From Massospora cicadina (taxonomy: Eukaryota > Entomophthoromycota > Entomophthoromycetes > Entomophthorales > Entomophthoraceae): a stretch of DNA of 64,000 nucleotides. Under the pieces are notes generated by a model. It saw only the letters and a list, made by a program, of their open reading frames with translations, was not told the origin of the DNA and searched no databases. The translations under genes were made by a program, and so were the position numbers. The DNA is taken from contig JAKSZP010005657.1 of assembly GCA_022478985.1 (NCBI GenBank), forward strand, positions 1 to 64,000, given 5' to 3'. This document shows positions 24,556 to 34,787 of this stretch, piece after piece (the first letter of the stretch is position 1; every line of letters begins with the position of its first letter).

Positions 24556-26880
24556 AAATAACGAACTTAATTACTCCAAATGAATTATGGACAGCCATTT
24601 GTGGTGTGCCAAACCAAAAATGCCCAGGCCCAGATGGCATTCCATATGAGTTCTAGAAAAAATATTTCAAATATATATCCCCACTTCTGCTTGCCTCACT
24701 TAACCAAAGCCTGTTGGAAATGCGCCTCCTACCAGGAGGACATGAGGCCTTTACTGTCACACTCTTCAAAAAGGGGATAAGCTTGACTTAGCCAACTGGC
24801 GCCCCATTTCTCTAACAAACACAGACACCAAAATTTTAACAAAAATTATGGCTAACCGATTAGGGACTGTAGCATCTGCCACCATCTCCCCAGAACAATT
24901 TGGTTTAATCCCCAGAAGGTCAATTTGGGATAACGTGCACTCTGTGGCTAATGTATGTCAGTCCACAGCCTCTGGGGCACTTGTATTCTTGGACCAACAA
25001 AAGGCCTATGATAGAGTAAACTGGGAATACCTAAGGGCCTGCCTCCATCAATTCCGCCTACCCCCTCGCTTCATCAACTGGGTGATGCTGCTCACGGAAT
25101 CTGCAACAATGGCAGTGCGTGGCCCAGGCTTCCTAACGGAAGTAGTCCACCCTCAAAGGGGCTTGCGACAAGGGGACCCCTCATCCCACTCTTATACAAC
25201 TTCAGCCTTGACCCACTACTGCAAAATGTGAATGTCCAACTCACTGGGGTCCATGTGCCAGGCCAAGCCCCAGTCAAGATATTGGCGTTTGCAGATGATT
25301 GTGTGGTTGGGATGTCTAATTAATCGAGATGCACGCGCGCTTGAAGCTCCCATCCAGGAATATTCCTAGTAAGCAACGTGGCACTGAACGCCTCCAAAAC
25401 TGAAATCATCCTCCTTGGTCAGTTTCAGAACTGCTGGGCCCCGAAATTGGTTCCCAACCCGGCCCATCTGCTCGCCCACGTCCACGCCTTACTAACTCAA
25501 CACACACTGCTCCACTGGTGCTCCCCTTCGTGCCACGTCCTACCATAGGACCGGTGCGCCATCTGGGCTTGTGGATGGAGGCAGGAGGATATGTGTCAGC
25601 AGTAATGGAGTGCCATATTTTGGACAGCGTGACAAAGTGAATCGCCTCTCTCAGAGCCCACCCTACTTCCCTTACTGGCGTGGTTGTTTTAGCCAACTCT
25701 GTGCTCCTCTCCAAAGTCTAGTTTGGAGCCCACGCCATCCCCTTCTCCCCAAGCTTCTTCAAATCCTTGTATGCCTTGCTGCAAGGATGGCTTTGGTCAG
25801 GCTGCCTTCTACCAGTGCGGCTAGAGGTCATGTTTGGCCCTCATCATCATGGTGGCATGGGCCTGCTTGACTTCAAAGCCCATGCTGCCAAGATCCTGGG
25901 CACCTGGATTGCGGCCGTCACCGCTCCTACACTCCCATCCCAACACTGGTCCCGCGCAGCCCGCTCCAACTTCTCCTGAGCCTTGGGCCTCAACAATCCA
26001 TTGAACCCTCACTCCCTGATGAAATACCTCGCATACACACATCGGCCACAGGTCCTCACGGGACAAAAACCCACTACAAACGAATCCTACTCTCCATGCG
26101 GAGTGCAGAGTGGAGAATTCGTATTAGTGGACATACAACCCAAAGAGGCCGCCCCTCTCCTCAGTTCACACAAGAGGTACAGGGGCTACCCATCCATGAT
26201 GGCGTGATCCCTATTCGGCCCCATGTCCTATCCAGGGTGGACTACCTGAACATGATGGAAATCCCTTATTCCATTGAGACCTAAAAAACAATCTGGAAAT
26301 ATGTACATCACCCTCTGTTGCAGCCTCAAGTCCGCTCCCATGTGTGGCGCTCCCTGAGGCGGGTGTATCATACAGCTGAGCGCTCTAACGCTTTACACTC
26401 ATCCTGCGTCGTGTGCAGCCAGTATGGAACGCTGTTCCACCGCCTGGAGAAGTGCCCCACCTCTAAAGTGATATGGCGCGAAGTTCAACGTCTGCTGGGC
26501 AAGGATCAAACGCATCCCTTCAGTCTGTCAAGAGATATGTTTGCTCTATCCATGGCCTCCTCCCTTCCACCCTCCCTCCCTGCTCTGGTGGTTGCAACCG
26601 CCATGTGGACCATCCATACTTTTGTCTTAGATGCCATCGCAGGCTCCACCCCCACCCTCTCAGAAACTGTCCACAGATATAGGTCTCATTTGGTGGACCA
26701 CTTTCAAGCGTGGATGTTTGGATACCTCCCACCACGTCGCTGACAGCTGGTCTCCTCCTAGTTCCCAGTCTGGTTCATCAAATCAGACCCCTTCCTCCAG
26801 ACGTGCTCAATATTGGCTACGGTCCCTTCACACGTTCCCTCCCCCTCCCCATAAGTGGCGTTCCCGCTGGCAATAAGAGA
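24556..26880 (+). pseudogene. LINE-A reverse transcriptase and zinc finger, copy 3
   Basis: Frames include 24848-25231 (IPRRSIWDN, FLDQQKAYDRVNW, RGLRQGDP) with a one-base deletion just after GDP, then AFADDCVVG with FADD at about 25287-25298, then damaged stretches at 25767-26207 and 26096-26284. 26318-26743 carries the finger CVVCSQYG with HRLEKC (near 26409-26456). It differs from copies 1 and 2 by a cluster of substitutions at the active site (GATGATTGTG against GACAACTGGG), while the rest is close to copy 1. Not translatable as one protein. Confidence 0.85.
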
Positions 26881-27118
26881 TAACATTTCTTCTCTGGGGT
26901 GCCTTCCTCGGTACTAAGTTTAACTGTCCTGAGTCATATTTGGAAGTGTCCGTCCCATGGTCAGCCTTCCCCGCAATAAATTCAAATTTAAATTTAAAAG
27001 AATTTAAAAAATTACAGCTGAACTAAACAACTTCAAAAAACTGTCACACAGAAAAACCCCAATGTTCTTCATCCTACTTCCCGCTGCTACATAATGGGGC
27101 AGCAGCGAAACCCCCTAG

Positions 27119-27902
27119 TGTGATGGTTGAGGTTTATCCTCAACATCACATTGCCCTGATCATTAATAAAACAGAACAAGTTTGTGTGGAAGATAGAGGG
27201 AATGAGAGAGCATTAGTTTTGGCTAGACCCCAGGTTGAGACTAAGACTGGGAAGAACAGCGGCTAGATGTTTCTTCAGGCCTGGTGTCAAACCAAATGGG
27301 TTTGATGTGGATGGTTTCTAGGTTAAAGGTGGATTCGAATCAGAATTGGGACGATTCTAGGGTGTGGTGGTTCAGCCACTACAGAATTCAATTCGTCCTA
27401 AAAATTTGGGATTTGCTTATGGCATGTTTCAAAAGACATAACGTCAGGCATGGCGAATGAGCTTGATCTATGCTTTAAGCAGAGAGCTTAAAGAGATAGG
27501 ACTTGAGAATGAGAGGTTCTCTAGTTCCGTTTTCTACCAACTTGACTAAGTATATCAAATAAATCCGTTCCTAAGCCTTACTTATTTTTATTACTGCCTT
27601 CCAAGGTTTATATTGATAAATTTAATCTAACAGCGGCCATGTTTGGTCTATACAAACAGGAGTTGGACTTTGAGAGCAAGATTTGGAAGGCTATTGCCTC
27701 CCTATACACCTTGTCTTGGAGTCAGGGCATGTTGCTGGGGTAAGCATACTTGCAACTGTCCTCCAAGGGGTGTTTATCTGTGGCTCCTGTAGCACACGCA
27801 CTAGGAGAATGGTCTCAGGGACCTTGTCTGCCCTTTGGTCATTGACTTGGGCCCTGCTTCCCAATTCATTCATGTAATACTGGAAGGAGCCAGTGCATTA
27901 CA
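27119..27902 (+). repeat. gypsy-1 5' LTR
   Basis: 784 bp, from TGTGATGGTTGAGG to CAGTGCATTACA. Matches 32203-32991 along its whole length. The short frame at 27683-27877 is antisense-free LTR sequence repeated at 32727, not a gene. Confidence 0.95.
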
Positions 27903-27939
27903 TTAAAAGGAACCCATTTACTTTCCTGTCGTTGTGGTG

Positions 27940-28850
27940 GCAAGCAAAAGAGGAGCCAAAAGCATTTGTGTCCTGTGTGGTATCACCATTCTTCAACGCT
28001 TTTAATGGTCATATTTTCACAGTGTTTTTGCTTCATAAGGTATACCAGGTGCTGGAGTGTGTGTCTCAGTGTGGTGGGAAAGTGGTAGGACTGGTGAGGA
28101 CCATAGGGAAGATTCCATCAATGCTAAGCACAGAGGAGTTGGAGCTGATACATCAGACGTTTAGCCAAGTTCAGTTCTAAGGGCGGTTGATGAAGGCCTC
28201 AGGGGGTGAGGACTCGTTTGCTTTACAGTTGAAGCAAGCTTTGGCGACCTTGCCTGTGAAGCTTTCAAACTGGGTACATGGACTTTTGGAGCAGCAGGCG
28301 GGGTTGCCTGACTCAGCAGAGGAGTTTCTGGGCTTGATTGACCGAGCAGCATGTCCAGATGAGCACAAGATTCAGCTTGGTCAGCTTTGCTGCAGTGTAG
28401 TCAGGGGAGGAAGTCTGTGGAGGAATATGGTCAGATGTTCCAGGCAAAGGCTAAAGCAGCCAAGGCATCAGAGTCCCAGTTTCCGCGCATGTTCTGTCAG
28501 AATTTTCTGTTGATTTGTTATTGGCAATGGCAGCAGTGCGGCCTGCAGCGACGTTGGAGGAAGAGGTGGCCTTGGCCGTGCAGGTGGAGCGGCAGGTGGC
28601 CTTGGCCCAGGCTCGCCAGTAGTTGATGCGGTTCCCAATTGGTTTCCATGGGAAGGAGGCAATGAGACGAACAACTTTAGAGTCTGTGTACAGCCCAAAG
28701 GGGTTCAGATATGTGGAGGAGGAAGGAAAGGGTCAGGGGGAGCCTGGGGAGGGCGGCGAATTGCTGGAGGCGGCAATAAATGAGGCCCCCGCTCAGGTCC
28801 CTGAGGCTCAAAGAAGAAGAATGCTCCTTATAACTTTTGCAAGAATCCAG
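27940..28850 (+). pseudogene. gypsy-1 gag remnant
   Basis: Region between the 5' LTR and protease, split over 27893-28180 and 28187-28513. Capsid-like context includes WWQAKEEPKAFVS near 27930 and DSAEEFLGLIDRAACPDEHK near 28310. In a third frame, near 28530-28617, RPAATLEEEVALAVQVERQ marks the typical end of a capsid helix region before a stop. I see no clear zinc knuckle. Gag would form the virus-like particle. It is broken by at least three frame changes. Confidence 0.6.
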
Positions 28851-28899
28851 TGAAGCCAGTGTCCCAGAATAAATCGCTTTCTTCGCTTTATTTTTATTT

Positions 28900-30060
28900 A
28901 TTTTTACCCGTAGAAGTGTGGGAAGGTCCTGGGAAGAAGAATTGTGGGAAGATCCTGGCCCTGGTGGACACTAGGGCTGATAAGAATATGTGTATGAGGA
29001 GTGGGCAAGAAGATGTGGATTGCCGTTGCAGGAGGTGGATTTGTGTTGTTGTTGGTTGCCACCAAAAGGACTGCGGTCTGAAAGGTGCAGGCCAAGATTC
29101 TGTTGAGACAAGAGTTAGATGAGTTTGGGAAGAATTTCATGCTGTGGCTCATTTGCCTCACACAGTGGTACTGGAGATGAGGTGGTGGCACCAATTCCAT
29201 CGCAATTTGATATGATGAAGGGGAAAGTGCTCTTGTTTCCTGAAGGCTCAGATTTGTGGAGTGTGAGTTCCAGTCCCAGGGGTCATAAGTGAAACGATTG
29301 GGGGGAATATCTTCATTCGCGCCATTGGAGGGTTTGCCAGAGGAGTAGCAGGAGTTTGCATCAGTGTTTGAACCCAAGGGTGAGGCACCCTTCCCATCTA
29401 CAGGGGACTTTACATTTAGTTCCCATTTCAAAGAGGGCTCTGAGTTGCCAAGGGGATGTCCAGTTTATTCATTGAATCCTCGTGCTCAGGAGGCTCTTGA
29501 TGAATATGTCCATAAGATGCTGGGTTTGGGTTTAGTTGTGCCTTCCAAATAGTCTGTGGTTCCACCAGTGTTGCTGGTGCCAAAGGCAAGTTAAGAGCTA
29601 CGTCCTTGTATGGACTTCCTGCGCCTCAATGCGGTGACAAAGCCTGACTCTTATCCAATGTCACTCCTGGAAGACATTCTACCCATGATCTCGGGGTGTG
29701 TGGTGTTCACTAAATTGGATCTGGTTGATGCGTTCAATCAGATTCCAGTGCGGCCAGAGAACCAGAAGTATACCACGTTTAAGTGTCATTTGGGGAACTT
29801 TTTGTATCAGGTTATGCCATTTGGGCTGCTTAATACCCCCGCAGTTTCCAACGCATGACTGATTGTGTGTTGTGGGATTTGGTTGGTAGGGGTTGCGTTG
29901 CCTATATGGATGATATTCTGATATTTTCCAGGTCGATGCAAGATCGTGTGAGGGATGTAAGGAGTGCTCTGGAGGTGGTAAGCCAGGAGGGCTTGAAGCT
30001 GAAGCCATCAAGTGTGAGTTTAATAAGGACTCAGTGTCTTTCCTGAAAGATGTGGTTTTC
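28900..30060 (+). pseudogene. gypsy-1 protease and reverse transcriptase
   Basis: Near 28955 the protease relic reads ILALVDTRADKNM, where the family has Asp-Thr-Gly, so Gly is Arg. RT follows: a PEG/PFPSTGD lead near 29364, SLNPRAQEALDEYV, then PCMDFLRLNAVTKPDSYPM, FTKLDLVDAFNQIPVR, YQVMPFGLLNTPA, and the active site YMDD at 29903-29914 in VAYMDDILIFSR. 29610-29858 and 29855-30046 are the two main open frames, with a stop and shift between them. The catalytic Asp residues are retained, but the chain is interrupted. Confidence 0.9.
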
Positions 30061-30064
30061 CAGG

Positions 30065-30740
30065 GGGGTTAGAGATATGTCCTGATAAACTGCGAGTAGT
30101 GAAGGAATGGAAGGCCCCCAGAAATCAAACTGAAGTGCAAAGTTTTTTGATAGTAGAAAACTTTGTAAGGAGGTTCTCAAAATTTAGCTTAGTGGGATGT
30201 GCCACTGACAAGGTTGACTAGGAATTTACCTTTCGTTTGAGGGAGACTGAGGAAAGGGGTTTCCAGTGGGTGTAGACCATTCTGCTGACCGCCCCAGTTC
30301 TGGCCCATCCTGACCCCAACAGACCGTTTGTAGTAGAGACAGATGCGTCAATCTTTGCACTTGGAGAGGTGCTATTGCAGGTGGGTAAAGCCAGGGTTGA
30401 GCACCCTGTCTGTTACTTCAGCAGGAAGATGGTGCCCGCTAACATGAATTACTCAGTCTATGACAAGGAACTTTTGGCAATAGTGGCGGCACTAGGGAGT
30501 AGCAACACCACCTGTTGTACATCAGGCATCCAGTTTTGATCTGGACTTATCATCAGGCTTAAGAGTATTATAAGTCTCCACGTCTGATGAATCAGAGACA
30601 GTCTCGGCGGCACTTAGATTTGGTTCAGTATGATTTAAGGATTGAGTAGAAAGCCAGAAAAACTGAATATCTTGCCAGATTTTTTTGAGTTGTGATTCAG
30701 GGTTGGTGTTCTCTGAGGAGAAGTTGAGGAAGTTTAACAC
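30065..30740 (+). pseudogene. gypsy-1 RNase H region
   Basis: After the RT thumb (PDKLRVVKEWKAPRNQTEVQ near 30080) comes DPNRPFVVETDASIFALGEV at about 30312-30370, with the first RNase H Asp, then EHPVCYFSRKM and SVYDKELLAIVAAL with the Glu. Further 3', RRHLDLVQYDLRIE (near 30610-30650) is the connection region, usually followed by an ADxLSR motif, which is damaged here. It would remove the RNA template during cDNA synthesis. Small indels throughout. Confidence 0.8.
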
Positions 30741-30856
30741 CGCTACAATGTTGCCATAGATTTTGTTTGCACTAATCAGGGGTTAGAGAAAGAATCTTAG
30801 GCAGAATTTAGACCGCACAGCGGAGGAGTGAGTTTGTCCAGCGGATCTTAAATGAG

Positions 30857-31560
30857 ATGAAAGAATGGGAGGCGAGCAAGAAATATGGGGGTTTTTCGGT
30901 CTGGGGAGGTCCTATCTGGCATGAAGGAAGGATATGGGTTCCAGTGATGGTTTTACAGCAGGATGTGTTAGCAGCTAAACACGATCATCATTTGGCTGGA
31001 CATCCAGGCGGGGAGAAGACACTGATTTGTTTCGTCATCAGTACTCATGGAGGGGATTGGATGCTGCAGTATGGGGCAGTATGTGGAGCGATGTGTGGTG
31101 TGTGCCAGTTCAAAGTCCCGCCGTATGGCACCAGGAGGTAAATTAAAGCCGCTTCAGATTCCATCTAGGCCATGGTCCTCTGTGAGTGAGGATTTTATCA
31201 CAGAGTTGCCCAAGCCCCGAGGGGATGGACGCCCTGATGGTTGTGGTGGATCGTCTGAAAAAGTATGCATAGTTTTTTTCCTTGTTAGTCAACCATCTAT
31301 GAAAAAGTAGCGGGTCAGATCTTTATGAATGAGGTCTTTTCATGACATGGGGTACCAGAGGAGATTGTGTCAGACCGAGGTCCACAGTTCACATCTTGGT
31401 TCTGGTTACATTTGTTGAGAAACTTGAAGATAAAGGCATCCCGTTCATCAGCTTACCATCCCCAATCAGATGGCCAAACTGAGAGGGTAAATCAAAATAT
31501 TGAAACAGTAAATGAGGTGCTATGTCTTAGGGCGTCAGGTTGATTGGGTGAGTTAGGTGA
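30857..31560 (+). pseudogene. gypsy-1 integrase
   Basis: HHCC domain: HDHHLAGHPGGEKTL near 30980-31025 and YVERCVVCASSKSRR near 31080-31127. Catalytic core: SEDFITELP near 31185 with the first Asp, MVVVDRLKKYA (near 31235-31267), [12 protein letters not shown] near 31370 with the second Asp, and [17 protein letters not shown] near 31450 with the Glu. All three DDE residues are readable, but a frame change near 31220 and a stop at A-stop-FF (31270) split the gene. Integrase inserts the cDNA and makes the observed 5-bp duplication. Confidence 0.9.
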
Positions 31561-31739
31561 AGTTGGCGCAATTTGCACATAATAACCACAAGCATATTTC
31601 CACAGAAATGACCCCATTTTTCGCAAGCCATGGTCAGCACCCAGAGGGTATGGGGCCTCAGGAGCAGGGTCAGAATCCATCAGCAGATGAGCTGTCACGT
31701 GAGACTCATATAACTTGAGGCTCCTGAGAAGGAATCTAG

Positions 31740-32190
31740 AGGCAGCAGTTGCGGCTCAGAAGAGGAAAGCAGATAGGCATTGGTCAGAGAGGAGCGTTTT
31801 AAGATGGGCGATTGGGTTTTAGAAAACGCTTGGACTATGCCATACCTGTAAGGAGCCGGGAGTTGAGGCCAGTGGCGTTGGGCTAATACCCAATAGTGTG
31901 GGCGGTAAAAGAGGTGGGTTTGAGCTGAAGTTGCCAGAGGGGTCACGAGCTCATCTAGTGTTGCATGTGTCACATCTCAAACCATTCTTGGGGAAGCCGC
32001 CTGAGCATGCCTCCACTCTTCCCAGCTGAAGGGGGGCCGAGGAGTATGATGATGGAGGAGAACCTGGACACAAAGTTGGTGCGAGGTCGTAGGTCATTTT
32101 GGTCCAGTGTAAAGGTCATCAGTTGAGGAGGCTACGTGGCAGGCGTCCAGAGATTGCACCCGGTGTCTTGGGAAGATCCAAGTGTTCTTC
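31740..32190 (+). pseudogene. gypsy-1 integrase C-terminus, chromodomain-like tail
   Basis: Reads AAVAAQKRKADRHWSERS near 31745, FELKLPEGSRAH and LHVSHLKPFLGKPPE near 31920-32005, the usual C-terminal end before a chromodomain. Near 32095-32170 ILVQCKGHQLRR and a following REI/PGV segment resemble the chromodomain core (VxWKG). The tail ends just before the purine tract and 3' LTR. If correct, gypsy-1 is a chromovirus. The chromodomain call is by short motifs only. Confidence 0.55.
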
Positions 32191-32202
32191 CTGTCTAGGG
32201 GG

Positions 32203-32991
32203 TGTGATGTGACGATTGATGTTTATCATCAACATCACATTGCCCTGATCATTGATAAGACAAGACAAGTTGATTTGGAAGGTAGAGGGAGTGAGAGAGC
32301 ATTAGTCTTGGCTAGACCCCAGGTTGAGACTAAGACTGGGAAGAACAGCGGCTAGATGTTTCTTCAGGCCTGGTGTAAAACCAAATGGGTTTGATGTGGA
32401 TGGTTTCTAGGTTAAAGGTGGATTCGAATCAGAATTGGGACGATTCTAGGGTGTGGTGGTCAGCCACTACAGAATTCAATCCGTCCTAAAAATTTGGGAT
32501 TTGCTTATGGCATGTTTCAAAAGACATAACGTCAGGCATGGCGAATGAGCTTGATCTATGCTTGCAGCAGAGAGCCATAGTAGATAAGACTTAAGAATGG
32601 GAGTTTCTCTAGTTCCGTTTTCTACCAACTTGCCTAAGTATATCAAATAAAGCCATTCCTAAGCCTTACTTATTTTTATTACTGTCTTCTGAGGTTTATA
32701 TTGATAAATTTAATCTAACAGCGGCCATGTTTGGCCTATACAAACAGGATTTAAACTTTGAGAGTAAGATTGGGAAAGCTATTGCCTCCTTATACACCTT
32801 GTCTTGGAGTCAGGGCATGTTGCTGGGGGTAAGCATACTTTCAACTGTCCTCCAAGGGGTGTTTATCTGTGGCTCCTGTAGCACACGCACTAAGAGAATG
32901 GTCTCAGGGAACTTGTCTTCCCTTTGGTCATTGACTTGAGACCTGCTTCCCAATTCATTTGTGGCTCACTGTAAGGAGTCAGTGCGTTACA
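32203..32991 (+). repeat. gypsy-1 3' LTR
   Basis: 789 bp, TGTGATGTGACG to CAGTGCGTTACA, followed by the CCTAG duplication. Preceded by the purine tract at about 32196-32202. Confidence 0.95.
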
Positions 32992-34775
32992 CCTAGCATC
33001 TTCCGCCCAGCGGGAAAACGCTTTTGAACTAGGTCAACCAGCCCCTCCGATGGCTCAGGTCAATATGTTCCCCCCAAGGATCTCACCCTCCACCTTGCAC
33101 GTTCCCAAGCGGTGCCTCATAGCCCCATTGTGCTCCACCAGAGCATAATGTGATTCAGCCTCTAGGTTGAATATGGCAACTTGTTTCCATATAATGATAA
33201 ACAAATTATGAAATTAGCCCTGGTGCTTATGCAGCCTGCAGGCTTTATTAACTTCCGCCCCTACAAGGGTACTTTGACCTCGTCTTCACCTGTGAAGTCA
33301 ATACTGCGATATCAACCAAGATTTACCTAGTGTTCCAGGAAACCCCCATACCAACCACTTGCACCCGGTCGCCTGATGACACCATTCTTGTGGTTTAATT
33401 TGCAGTCATCCCACTCACTTCTCCCTGATACTCTTTATAAACTAACTAAAAGTTGGGTTGTCTGTATATGGCGCTGACCCATTCTACAATTTGTGGTTCC
33501 CAGTGGAGCCAACTGACTTTTGGGCCCTCATGCCTTTGCAACTGTATGCCCAATTTCAACTAATATCGCCATTTTGATTCCCCTCACACCATTGTCCCCT
33601 CTGCCCCCAACCACCCTTTTTAGGTCAGAGTAGACAAAAGGCGCACGATCTGCACCATTTGTTTTGACCTGGACTAATAATTATGGCACTGCCCCACCAT
33701 AGCCTGAACTGGAGCCCGCATGCTTGATTCTCCCCATGATGCTCCCATTGCTGATCCAAAAACTATTTTAAATGGGGCACAATCCTCCCTCCACCTTCAC
33801 TCAAAATATTAAATGCATGTTCCACTGATTCATCCAATAAGGAACCTATATGTTAAATCTTCAACCCATTCCAACTAATCAGGAGCCAGCATGGCCTCCG
33901 ATAAATTCAAAAACCCCACCCAGCCACCTAACCCAGCCCACCCATATGCCAATCAACCTATCATTTTCAACCAAAATCCCTGAGATTATTTGGAGAAAGT
34001 GGATGATTTGGGAATCCCATCCCCATCTCAGTTGAGGCCCCAGGCCTCAAAATTTACCTAACCGCAAAATATGCAGCTCACTTTCCAACTCAGAACCATG
34101 CTCTATGCTCCAATGCTGATAAATTCTAAAGCGACTACCAACTCACCAAAGAGGCTGTTGCCTCTCTTGATTATCACCCCCTACAAAAGGCCATAAGAAA
34201 TCAGTTGCAGACTTGCCAAGGGGATACCCACCCCTGTCCTTCCCCCCATGCAACAAGCTCATAAAAAATCATGCAATATCATCAAGCTTCCAACAAAGCA
34301 ATACAAAAAGTTAAAATGGTCGTAAAATTTGGCCCCAAGACCCGCATTACTAGTAACAACATCGCCACCTTCACCATCCTTCCCAAATTTTTACCTTGAG
34401 GCTGAGAAAGCCCTATATGAATATATCACCACCCTCCTCATAACAAAATTCGAGCTGAATGACCCACCCTGCTAACTTGATCCCCATTTTGAGGATGCGC
34501 CCACGCCTATGCTCTCAGCGCTTTACCATACACTGTCCTACACAGAGGAGGAAGATGAGCCTCATGATCCCCACTCACCACTACCATGGACGCATAGCGG
34601 TTTACTGCCTCCCCCTAGTTGGATCATCTTAGTTTTTTAATTTTTGATTTGGCTTAAGTGATACGTTCATCTCTTTCTGTTCATTCAATTTTAGTTTCGT
34701 ATAATTTTTGCTACACTGATCTCAGTATTGACCATACCCTGATCGTCTTGCCTCAGTTAAATAAAATAAAATAAG

Positions 34776-34787
34776 TGAATAATTTAA
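34776..34787. repeat. target duplication of X2 (right)
   Basis: TGAATAATTTAA directly after the A-rich tail of X2, paired with 21687-21699. Confidence 0.65.

Larger units (their letters stand above)
21753..27004 (+). mobile_element. LINE-A copy 3, full length, inside X2
   Basis: Complete 5.25-kb LINE beginning AAACTTTTTTTTCTCGTTGC and ending CCGCAATAAATTCAAATTT. The leader, ORF1, endonuclease, RT and finger align with copies 1 and 2 throughout. Its 18-19 bp duplication places the insertion 34 bp inside the 5' end of X2. This is the only copy in the window with the catalytic FADD motif, though frameshifts still prevent a full-length ORF2. Confidence 0.9.
27119..32991 (+). mobile_element. gypsy-1, complete Ty3/gypsy LTR retrotransposon
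   Basis: A 5.87-kb element with two LTRs (27119-27902 and 32203-32991), both TG...CA, flanked by the perfect 5-bp target duplication CCTAG (27114-27118 and 32992-32996). Internal order gag, protease, RT, RNase H, integrase identifies Ty3/gypsy. A TAGGGGG purine tract lies directly before the 3' LTR. The LTRs differ by only scattered changes and small indels, so it is younger than gypsy-2. It sits in the leader of X2. All ORFs carry stops or shifts. Confidence 0.95.
21700..34775 (+). mobile_element. retroposon X2, split by LINE-A copy 3 and gypsy-1
   Basis: The pieces are 21700-21733, 27023-27118 and 32992-34775, about 1.9 kb when the two insertions are removed. The 5' terminus TTTTTCCCGCTCAATATCAC matches that of X3. 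A GC-rich leader (GGGGCAGCAGC near 27095) and CTAGCATCTTCCGCC continue across the gypsy-1 insertion. The 3' tail CCCTGATCGTCTTGCCTC plus AAATAAAATAAAA resembles the LINE-A tail. Protein blocks: GYFDLVF near 33265, LSVYGADPFYN near 33458, a zinc-knuckle relic reading CTICFDLD near 33650, and YANQPIIFNQNP near 33945. Full of stops. No RT seen. Confidence 0.7.

Noticed and set aside
27683..27877. 64-residue frame repeated at 32727-32939
   Set aside because: Lies within the gypsy-1 LTRs and recurs because the LTRs are repeats.
28904..29431. 175-residue minus-strand frame over gypsy-1
   Set aside because: Opposite the protease and RT lead of gypsy-1. Low-complexity Ser/Pro/Asn composition, no domain.
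32992..34775. Possible host gene downstream of gypsy-1
   Set aside because: The coding blocks match X3 and Y3, it has the X tail and a target duplication, and stops are dense. It is the remainder of retroposon X2.
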